The notes under the pieces were generated by a model, which did not search any database, was not told the DNA's origin, and saw only the letters and a program-made list of their open reading frames with translations. Shown here piece by piece: positions 1-4,426 of a stretch of DNA of 5,445 nucleotides. Position 1 is the first letter of the stretch. The number at the start of each line of letters is the position of its first letter. The position numbers and the translations under genes are program-made. The stretch spans positions 1 through 5,445 of the forward strand of contig PMBW01000274.1 in NCBI GenBank assembly GCA_003153075.1, written 5' to 3'. The DNA comes from Dehalococcoidia bacterium. Its GTDB lineage: Bacteria; Chloroflexota; Dehalococcoidia; Dehalococcoidales; Fen-1064.

Positions 1-19
1 CCACGAGCTCTGCTCGTGG
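1..19. other. Perfect 8-bp inverted repeat at the window edge (possible terminator of a gene to the left)
   Basis: CCACGAGC, a 3-nt loop (TCT), then GCTCGTGG form a perfect stem. On the plus strand the following bases (GTATCTAAAAAG) contain no T-run, so it is not a classical intrinsic terminator in that direction. On the minus strand the bases that would follow it lie outside the window. It could be a second terminator behind nadB, the terminator of a left-hand neighbour, or an intergenic hairpin. The structure is certain; its function is not. Confidence 0.45.
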
Positions 20-100
20 GTATCTAAAAAGACCTGGTTTCAGATTTTAAGGCAATCTTATCATCTTACTATTTCCAGACAGCTTCATAGCATGGAGAAT

Positions 101-139
101 TATTGAAAACAAAAATGGGTGGTTCGTATGAACCACCCA
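101..139 (-). terminator. Rho-independent terminator of the miaB-yajC-nadB transcript
   Basis: On the minus strand, TGGGTGGTTC (139-130), a 4-nt loop (126-129) and GAACCACCCA (125-116) form a perfect 10-bp stem. It is followed directly by TTTTTGTTTTC (115-105). The hairpin begins 28 nt past the nadB stop codon. The GC-containing stem, short loop and U-rich tail all fit an intrinsic terminator for leftward transcription. The plus-strand side has no equivalent T-run, so it should work mainly for the minus strand. Confidence 0.88.
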
Positions 140-167
140 CAATTAGATAAAAATGTCTATAAAAATG

Positions 168-1709
168 TTACTTATTTGTAAAAATAATGTGGTGCTGCCA
201 GGCCGGTGAAGTATCCGGGAAATCCGTGCGGAATTGCGCGCCGCGGCTTTCTTCCCGGATCAACGCCGCTTCCGTCATCAGTTGTCCGGTCATAATCATA
301 TTGCTCAATTCGTAAGATACTCTCTCGGTCAGCGGCAAGCCTCGTTGCCAGGCGGCCAGGATATTGGCGGCTTCGGTTAGGCCTTCTTTATTCCTGATGA
401 TCCCCACCTTGTTCCACATCAGGTTTTTTAAATTGGAGACATTGATTTCCGGCATCTTTTTCCGGGATTTTCTAACCGGAAGAACGTGATATTCATCAGT
501 AGTCTGTTTCTTTTCAGGCGCAGTCGGTGTCCCGCCGTCTCTGGTTCTATCCAGTATACGCTTGCTGAAAACCAGCACTTCCAGCATTGAATTCGAGGCT
601 AACCGGTTGGCGCCGTGCACGCCGGTGCAGGCAGTCTCGCCGGCGGCAAAAAGGCCGGGGATATTGGTTTCTCCCCAACTGTTTACTTTGACGCCGCCCA
701 TCATGTAATGCGCCGCCGGGGCTACCGGCACCATTTCCTTGGTAATATCCAGTCCGTAGTCAAGGCAGAACTGGTAAATATTCGGGAATCTGGTTGTCAC
801 CAGGTTATGCGGCAGGTGCGTGACATCGATAAAAACATTTTCCGCGCCGGTTTTCGCCATTTCATAGACAATGCTGCGCGCTACCACATCCCGCGGGGCC
901 AATTCTTTTTCCGGCGCGTAATCCGGCATAAACCGGTAGCCGTGGATATTGCGCAAAATACCGCCCTCGCCGCGCACTGCTTCCGATATCAGGAAGGTCG
1001 GCACGCCGGACAGGTGTAAAGCGGTCGGGTGAAACTGGAAGAATTCCATATCGGCGACTTCCGCTCCCGCTTTAAAAGCGAGGGCCAGCCCATCACCGGT
1101 GGCGATTTCCGAGTTAGTATTGAATTTATAGAGCTGGCCGCCGCCGCCGGTAGCCAGTATCAACCATTTACATTCGAATTCTTCAAAGGCGCCGGTGCGG
1201 CAGTTCATCGCTTTAACGCCCTTGACCTGCCCTTTTTCTAACAACAGTTCCGTCGCCAGATAGCTTTCCAGTACCCTGATGCGGGATGCCCGCACCCTTT
1301 TGCTGAGGGTCACTTCGATGTGTTCTCCTGTAGCGTCGCCGCCGGCATGCAGGATACGCGGTACGCTGTGCGCCGCCTCCATTGTCAGGGCAATTTTACC
1401 TTCCAGTGTATCAAAAGGAACGCCGAATTTTACCAGGTCCGCGATTCTATCCGGGGCTTCTGTTGCCAGGATCCGTACGGCCTCTTCATCGCACAAACCT
1501 TTCCCTGCCGCCAGCGTATCCTTGATGTGCAATTCAGGGGAATCATTCAGCCCGATGGGCGCAGCAATACCGCCCTGTGCATGCCGCGTATTACATTCCT
1601 CTATGCCGCTCTTGGTCAGAATGAGAACACTGCCTTGCTCTTTTGCCAGCAAGGCAGTGTAAAGTCCGGCAATGCCACTACCTACCAGGATGTAGTCGTA
1701 ATAACTCAC
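168..1709 (-). CDS. nadB: L-aspartate oxidase (NadB), first step of de novo NAD synthesis
   Basis: FAD-dependent cytosolic enzyme that oxidises L-aspartate to iminoaspartate, which NadA (quinolinate synthase) condenses to quinolinate. The 513 aa are close to the family's usual length of about 540. Visible features: the dinucleotide-binding GSGIAG (residues 10-15), the NadB signature TRHAQGGIAA (41-50), EAAHSxxRILH with Glu111, the active-site segment QFHPTAL (His227), LAPRDVVAR (Arg273), HYMMGGV (His334) and GVHGANRLASNS (Arg369). By motif alignment the last three match E. coli Arg290, His351 and Arg386. The C-terminal helical domain ends with the typical SRGAQFRTDFP (488-498). Start is GTG (1707-1709), with AAGGAG six nt upstream. 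The gene is last in a likely operon behind yajC and before a strong terminator. nadA and nadC are not in the window. Small deviation: the residue before Glu111, often Arg, is Met. The TRHAQGGI motif and overall layout favour NadB over fumarate reductase or succinate dehydrogenase flavoproteins. Confidence 0.95.
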   Translation of the reverse strand: MSYYDYILVGSGIAGLYTALLAKEQGSVLILTKSGIEECNTRHAQGGIAAPIGLNDSPELHIKDTLAAGKGLCDEEAVRILATEAPDRIADLVKFGVPFDTLEGKIALTMEAAHSVPRILHAGGDATGEHIEVTLSKRVRASRIRVLESYLATELLLEKGQVKGVKAMNCRTGAFEEFECKWLILATGGGGQLYKFNTNSEIATGDGLALAFKAGAEVADMEFFQFHPTALHLSGVPTFLISEAVRGEGGILRNIHGYRFMPDYAPEKELAPRDVVARSIVYEMAKTGAENVFIDVTHLPHNLVTTRFPNIYQFCLDYGLDITKEMVPVAPAAHYMMGGVKVNSWGETNIPGLFAAGETACTGVHGANRLASNSMLEVLVFSKRILDRTRDGGTPTAPEKKQTTDEYHVLPVRKSRKKMPEINVSNLKNLMWNKVGIIRNKEGLTEAANILAAWQRGLPLTERVSYELSNMIMTGQLMTEAALIREESRGAQFRTDFPDTSPAWQHHIIFTNK

Positions 1710-1715
1710 TATTTA

Positions 1716-1721
1716 CTCCTT
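1716..1721 (-). promoter_or_regulatory. Shine-Dalgarno site that fixes the GTG start of nadB
   Basis: On the minus strand AAGGAG lies 6 nt before the GTG codon at 1709-1707. No ATG is available nearby that would preserve the N-terminal FAD-binding strand (YDYILVGSGIAG), so this site decides the start. Confidence 0.8.
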
Positions 1722-1782
1722 GCCAGATAAGCCTTTAGTTTCTACGTGAATTAACGCGTGGCAAACAAATGATTATCTGGGG

Positions 1783-2193
1783 TTAGCTGCTTTTGGGTGT
1801 TTCGTCCGGTTGTTTCCCAACTACTGCCCATTTAGCGACTCTCATGGTCGAGCCGGAATCAGTCTTGAGAAGGAAACTATCTTCGGCAACACTTTCGATC
1901 TGCCCATAGATACCGGCGTTAGTGATCACCTTATCGCCGCGCTGCAGCGCCTGCAGCATCTTTACCGTTTCCTGCTGTTTTTTACGCTGTGGACGAATAG
2001 TGAAGAAATACATCAAACCAAAAAGAATTACGATGAATATCAGGAACGGTATCAATGTGGTCCAGCTGCTGGAAGAAGATGAGCTTCCATCGGTTGCAGT
2101 GCTCGTGGCGACGGGATAGCAGCTGCTTGCCGCTAATAGTACCCCGAGTAAAGCCAGTATTATACCCAAGCTTAGAATTTTTGTCTTTCGCAA
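1783..2193 (-). CDS. yajC: Preprotein translocase accessory subunit YajC, with a lipobox-like leader
   Basis: YajC is a small inner-membrane protein that associates with SecDF and SecYEG and assists protein export. This 136-aa protein has an N-terminal basic start and hydrophobic stretch (residues 6-22), AASSC ending at Cys25, and a Ser/Thr-rich linker (about 30-43, with seven consecutive Ser). Then follows the family's membrane helix (about 46-65), the hallmark IRPQRKKQQE (66-75) and the cytosolic domain with LQRGDKVITNAGIYGQIESV (83-102) and TMRVAKWAVV (116-125). A typical YajC of about 90-110 aa starts just before the membrane helix, so the first 40 residues are extra. They look like a signal peptide or lipoprotein leader. 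Start is TTG (2191-2193), supported by AAGGAG seven nt upstream. The gene begins 15 nt after miaB stops. secD and secF are not in the window. YajC identity is firm; cleavage or lipidation of the leader is inference. Confidence 0.92.
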   Translation of the reverse strand: MRKTKILSLGIILALLGVLLAASSCYPVATSTATDGSSSSSSSWTTLIPFLIFIVILFGLMYFFTIRPQRKKQQETVKMLQALQRGDKVITNAGIYGQIESVAEDSFLLKTDSGSTMRVAKWAVVGKQPDETPKSS

Positions 2194-2200
2194 ATCCCGA

Positions 2201-2206
2201 CTCCTT
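2201..2206 (-). promoter_or_regulatory. Shine-Dalgarno site that fixes the TTG start of yajC
   Basis: On the minus strand AAGGAG sits 7 nt before the TTG codon and only 2 nt after the miaB stop codon (2211-2209). Ribosomes ending miaB could therefore reinitiate on yajC. The site supports the long form with the hydrophobic leader. Confidence 0.75.
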
Positions 2207-2208
2207 AA

Positions 2209-3456
2209 TTAATACTTGATTGTGCCCTGTAAAGACCAGGGGCTTGTCTTTTCCACTACTAAGTGTACCAGTTTTCCCATATGGTTTGCACTATCGCTGA
2301 AGAAGACCAGCTTATCCGTGCCTGTCCGCCCGACCCACTTGCCTTTCTGTTTTCCTTCCACCAGGATTTCCACGGTTTTCCTTTTCAGCTGCGCGTTTAT
2401 CTCCGTGACGATATTTGCCTGCAGGGTTTCCAATGTTGTAAGCCTTCTCTTTTTATCTTCTGCTGAAACGTCGTCTGCCATTTCCCTGGCGGCCAGGGTG
2501 CCGGGCCGGGGAGAATAGGCGGCCAGATGGACGGTATCGAACTTGATATCCGTGAGCAGTTGTAAGGTTTGCTGAAATTGCGCTTCGGTTTCCGTGGGAA
2601 AGCCGACAATAATATCGCTCACCAGCCCCACATCCGGTATTTCGCTGCGGATTTCGTTGACCAGCCGTCTATAATCCTCGATGGTGTAACCGCGGCGCAT
2701 TGCCTTTAAAATTTCGTTGCTGCCGGCCTGCGCGGGTAGCGTGATATTTTTACACACTTTGTCCAGGCGTGCCACTGTCTGTATCAAACGGCGGCTCATA
2801 TCTTTGGGATGGTTTGTTAGAAAACGGATGCGGTATAAGCCGTCAATGTCGTTCAATTCTGTTAACAGGTCAGCCAGCTCCGGCTTTTCCTTTAAATCAT
2901 GACCGTAGGAATCGACATTTTGTCCCAGTAATGTCACTTCCCTGGTGCCGCGTTGTGCGAGCTCTTTCACCTCGCAGACAATTTCTGAAAGCGGGCGGCT
3001 TTTCTCGCGTCCGCGTCGGTAAGGCACTACACAATAAGAGCAGAAGTTGTTGCAGCCCTGGATGATCGGCACATAAGTGGCCGGTTCCGGTTGTTTGGGT
3101 AATGCCTGCGACCAGCGGTTTTTATCTTCCCACGGCGGGCATTCCCCGGCTTTGAAAAAATAATCGACAAACGGGAAGGATTCTTTGAGCCGACCGTGAT
3201 TGGAATCCACCCAGCAGCCGGTGACGGCGATGATCATATCGGGACGTGCTTTTTTCAGCGGCTTGAAGTTTTCCAGTTTATGCACGGCGCGGTCTTCGGC
3301 ATTCTGCCGCACGACGCAAGTGTTAATGACGATCAGGTCGGCGTCGGTAATATCCTCGGTTGCCTGATAGCCGCTTTCCTCGAACAGGGCCGCCAGCCGT
3401 TCCGATTCCGCTTTATTCATCTGACAGCCGATCGTCCAGATATGGTAATTAGGCAA
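2209..3456 (-). CDS. miaB: tRNA-2-methylthio-N6-dimethylallyladenosine synthase (MiaB)
   Basis: Radical-SAM methylthiotransferase that converts i6A37 to ms2i6A37 in tRNAs reading UNN codons, using two [4Fe-4S] clusters. The 415 aa carry the full three-domain layout. The N-terminal MTTase domain has the auxiliary-cluster cysteines Cys11 (GCQMN), Cys47 (NTCVVR) and Cys81 (TGCW). The radical-SAM domain has Cys135, Cys139 and Cys142 (CNNFCSYC), followed by VVPYRRGREKSRP (143-155). A C-terminal TRAM domain spans about 357-415 and includes VGRTGTDKLVFF. GQNVDSYG (178-185) and SPRPGT (315-320) favour MiaB over RimO or MtaB. One segment often LPVQSGS in MiaB reads LPAQAGS here (240-246). Start is TTG (3454-3456), with GGAG seven nt upstream. 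It is first of the likely miaB-yajC-nadB operon. The N-terminus WTIGCQMNxAESxRL resembles Dehalococcoidia homologues from memory. Confidence 0.95.
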   Translation of the reverse strand: MPNYHIWTIGCQMNKAESERLAALFEESGYQATEDITDADLIVINTCVVRQNAEDRAVHKLENFKPLKKARPDMIIAVTGCWVDSNHGRLKESFPFVDYFFKAGECPPWEDKNRWSQALPKQPEPATYVPIIQGCNNFCSYCVVPYRRGREKSRPLSEIVCEVKELAQRGTREVTLLGQNVDSYGHDLKEKPELADLLTELNDIDGLYRIRFLTNHPKDMSRRLIQTVARLDKVCKNITLPAQAGSNEILKAMRRGYTIEDYRRLVNEIRSEIPDVGLVSDIIVGFPTETEAQFQQTLQLLTDIKFDTVHLAAYSPRPGTLAAREMADDVSAEDKKRRLTTLETLQANIVTEINAQLKRKTVEILVEGKQKGKWVGRTGTDKLVFFSDSANHMGKLVHLVVEKTSPWSLQGTIKY

Positions 3457-3463
3457 GCGTTAA

Positions 3464-3467
3464 CTCC
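3464..3467 (-). promoter_or_regulatory. Shine-Dalgarno site for the TTG start of miaB
   Basis: On the minus strand GGAG is followed by 7 nt (TTAACGC) and then TTG. The first cluster cysteine is expected about ten residues from the N-terminus in MiaB, which fits this start (Cys11). Confidence 0.65.
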
Positions 3468-3506
3468 AAAGAATTGATGATAGAGGAAATAAGGAAGCAC
3501 CTATTT

Positions 3507-3515
3507 ATTCTAACA
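3507..3515 (-). promoter_or_regulatory. Candidate extended -10 promoter for the miaB-yajC-nadB operon
   Basis: On the minus strand TGTTAGAAT matches an extended -10 (TGnTATAAT) at all but one base. Transcription would start near 3500, giving a leader of roughly 40 nt before the TTG of miaB. No good -35 is present at 17 nt; an 18-nt spacer gives only TTCCTC. Extended -10 promoters can work with weak -35 boxes. This is prediction from consensus only. Confidence 0.4.
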
Positions 3516-3553
3516 GTTATGAAGTAGAAAGAGGAATGGCGTTGGGAGAATGT

Positions 3554-3592
3554 GTGCTCCCCTCCCTTTCAGGGACGGATTGAGGGAGAGTG
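3554..3592. repeat. Small GC-rich inverted repeat (REP-like) between miaB and the tRNA
   Basis: CTCCCT (3562-3567) pairs with AGGGAG (3583-3588) around a 15-nt loop. An alternative small hairpin is CCCT/AGGG (3564-3567 with 3571-3574). The G/C-strand-biased composition contrasts with the AT-rich flanks and resembles short dispersed intergenic repeats seen in many genomes. It is not followed by a T-run on either strand, so it is unlikely to be an intrinsic terminator. Single copy in this window. Confidence 0.35.
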
Positions 3593-3604
3593 ATTAATTT
3601 CTTT

Positions 3605-3663
3605 ACCTGCTTTCGCTGTATTAAGAAGCATCGGTTAGCTTAATACAGGAAAGACAGGTTTTT
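3605..3663 (+). terminator. Long bulged stem-loop followed by T5 (terminator-like, plus orientation)
   Basis: ACCTG (3605-3609), CTTTC (3610-3614) and CTGTATTAAG (3616-3625) pair with CTTAATACAG (3639-3648), GAAAG (3649-3653) and CAGGT (3655-3659). That gives 20 bp with two single-base bulges (3615 and 3654) and a 13-nt loop. On the plus strand TTTTT (3659-3663) follows, which fits an intrinsic terminator for rightward transcripts. However, no plus-strand gene lies to its left, and the minus-strand side (TAAAGAAATT) has no U-tract. It may block antisense transcription, be a transcript-processing hairpin behind the tRNA, or be a small repeat element. The structure is clear; the role is inference. 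Confidence 0.5.
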
Positions 3664-3709
3664 CGGATTTAACTTTTCAAATTTAGAGTTTCGGATTTAG
3701 GATTTAACT
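3661..3709. repeat. Heptanucleotide tandem repeat tract, seven TTTNNNN units
   Basis: Read on the plus strand in steps of seven: TTTCGGA, TTTAACT, TTTCAAA, TTTAGAG, TTTCGGA, TTTAGGA, TTTAACT. Every unit begins with TTT. TTTCGGA and TTTAACT each occur twice, and 11-bp direct repeats result (GGATTTAACTT at 3665-3675 and 3700-3710; TTTCGGATTTA at 3661-3671 and 3689-3699). The tract starts immediately after the 20-bp hairpin and ends 5 nt from the CCA end of the tRNA. It has no coding potential of note. Confidence 0.7.
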
Positions 3710-3714
3710 TGTGC

Positions 3715-3806
3715 TGGCGGAGGGACCGGGATTTGAACCCGGGACCCCACTTTCGTAGGGCAACCGCTTAGCAGGCGGCCGCACTAGACCACTATGCGAT
3801 CCCTCC
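3715..3806 (-). tRNA. tRNA-Ser (anticodon GCT)
   Basis: Reads AGC and AGU serine codons. On the minus strand the acceptor GGAGGGA (3806-3800) pairs with TCCCTCC (3725-3719), followed by discriminator G and an encoded CCA (3717-3715). The D-arm is GCA/TGC with a GG-containing loop. The anticodon stem GCCGC/GCGGT (one G-U pair) encloses CTGCTAA, with anticodon GCT at 3772-3770. The long class II variable arm (CCCTAC, GAAA loop, GTGGGG) marks it as serine type. The T-arm CCGGG/CCCGG encloses TTCGAAT. Discriminator G73 also fits serine tRNAs. Total length is 92 nt including CCA. No intrinsic terminator in its own direction is visible before miaB, so read-through toward miaB is possible. Confidence 0.97.
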
Positions 3807-3833
3807 GTTTGTGCACCACAGCCACAAGTATTT

Positions 3834-3839
3834 ATTGTA
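3834..3839 (-). promoter_or_regulatory. Candidate -10 box for the tRNA-Ser gene
   Basis: On the minus strand TACAAT matches the -10 consensus at 5 of 6 positions and lies 27 nt before the mature 5' end of the tRNA, leaving a leader of about 20 nt. The best -35 at a 17-nt spacing (TAGAAC, 3862-3857) is poor. Position relative to the tRNA is the main support. Confidence 0.4.
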
Positions 3840-3918
3840 ACACGTTATCGCCAAAGGTTCTATTGGTACCTGAAAATTTGCTGAAAAAATTACCGTGATT
3901 AACCAAAATAATTCGTGG

Positions 3919-3947
3919 TTGAGTGCTTACCCTTACTATGGTATCAT
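3919..3947 (+). promoter_or_regulatory. Candidate sigma-70-type promoter of the ybeY operon
   Basis: TTGAGT (3919-3924, 4 of 6 to TTGACA) and TATCAT (3942-3947, 5 of 6 to TATAAT) are separated by exactly 17 nt. Transcription would begin around 3953-3956, essentially at the ATG (3956-3958) of ybeY, implying a leaderless or nearly leaderless mRNA. It diverges from the tRNA promoter region. Confidence 0.5.
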
Positions 3948-3955
3948 TGTCACAT

Positions 3956-4426
3956 ATGGAAATTAATGTTTTAATTGATGCAGAGTTTAAAAAGCAGGTT
4001 AAGTCCGGCTGGTTAAAAAACATCGCCCGGCAGGTACAAGCCGCCGAAAATGTCAGCGCAAAATCGGAGATGGGGCTGGTTGTCACCGGCGACGAAAAAA
4101 TACACGAATTAAATTTAAAGTATCTGGAAGAAGACAGACCGACGGATGTGCTATCTTTCCCGATGAATGAGCATTTAACTGATTCCCCGGCTTTTGTCAG
4201 TGTCCCGGACGGCAAGGTGCATCTGGGTGACATAATGATTTCTTATCCGACGGCGGTCAGACAGGCGGAAGAACACTGCCATTCCGTCGAGCGTGAGATT
4301 ACAATATTGCTGATTCACGGCATCCTCCATTTACTCGGTTATGATCACGATATACCGGAACGTGAAACGGTAATGCGGAAAAGAGAGGCAGTGATCCTGA
4401 AAATGATTGAGGAGCAAGGCTTGTGA
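3956..4426 (+). CDS. ybeY: Endoribonuclease YbeY (rRNA maturation factor)
   Basis: Zinc-dependent single-strand endoribonuclease (UPF0054) involved in 16S rRNA 3'-end maturation, ribosome quality control and late 70S assembly. From the ATG at 3956 the protein is 156 aa, normal for the family. The metal-binding motif HGILHLLGYDH is complete (His121, His125, His131), and RPTDVLSF (61-68) and LGDIMISYP (90-98) are typical. The conserved Arg of LNxxYR (E. coli Arg59) is Leu57 here, encoded by CTG, a possible loss of a functionally important residue. The frame is open further upstream (GTG at 3923, ATG at 3938), but those add 6-11 residues not usual in the family and also lack an SD site. The chosen start begins MEINVLID, as in related YbeY proteins. 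No SD precedes it, and a promoter ends just before it. The stop overlaps the start of the next gene. Confidence 0.93.
   Translation: MEINVLIDAEFKKQVKSGWLKNIARQVQAAENVSAKSEMGLVVTGDEKIHELNLKYLEEDRPTDVLSFPMNEHLTDSPAFVSVPDGKVHLGDIMISYPTAVRQAEEHCHSVEREITILLIHGILHLLGYDHDIPERETVMRKREAVILKMIEEQGL
4409..4414 (+). promoter_or_regulatory. Shine-Dalgarno site inside ybeY for the flavoprotein gene
   Basis: GAGGAG lies 8 nt before the GTG at 4423 and within the last codons of ybeY. It decides the GTG start and supports coupled translation of the two genes. Confidence 0.7.

Noticed and set aside
20..100. Search for a gene or regulatory site between the two left-hand hairpins
   Set aside because: AT-rich sequence without a start/SD pair, promoter pair or convincing repeat. 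Nothing supportable was seen.
615..1662. Several plus-strand open frames of 70-136 codons opposite nadB
   Set aside because: They lie wholly inside the well-supported nadB gene on the other strand, show no recognisable domain and no SD-led start. They are shadow frames.
3475..3525. A 16-codon open frame on the plus strand (ATG at 3475) between miaB and the tRNA
   Set aside because: No SD site, no promoter seen, no recognisable sequence. It is as expected by chance.
3661..3709. A CRISPR array
   Set aside because: The repeats are 7-nt degenerate units without spacers or long conserved repeats, and no cas genes are present.
3715..3806. Functional link between tRNA-Ser(GCT) and the neighbouring miaB as enzyme and substrate
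   Set aside because: MiaB acts on i6A37 in tRNAs reading UNN codons. This tRNA reads AGY, with U36 next to A37, which normally receives t6A instead. Adjacency is probably incidental.
3715..3806. An integrated element using the tRNA as attachment site
   Set aside because: No integrase gene and no second copy of the tRNA 3' end is present in the window.
3832..4233. A 133-codon minus-strand open frame over the tRNA/ybeY gap and ybeY
   Set aside because: It overlaps the conserved ybeY frame almost entirely and has no family-like motif or supporting start.
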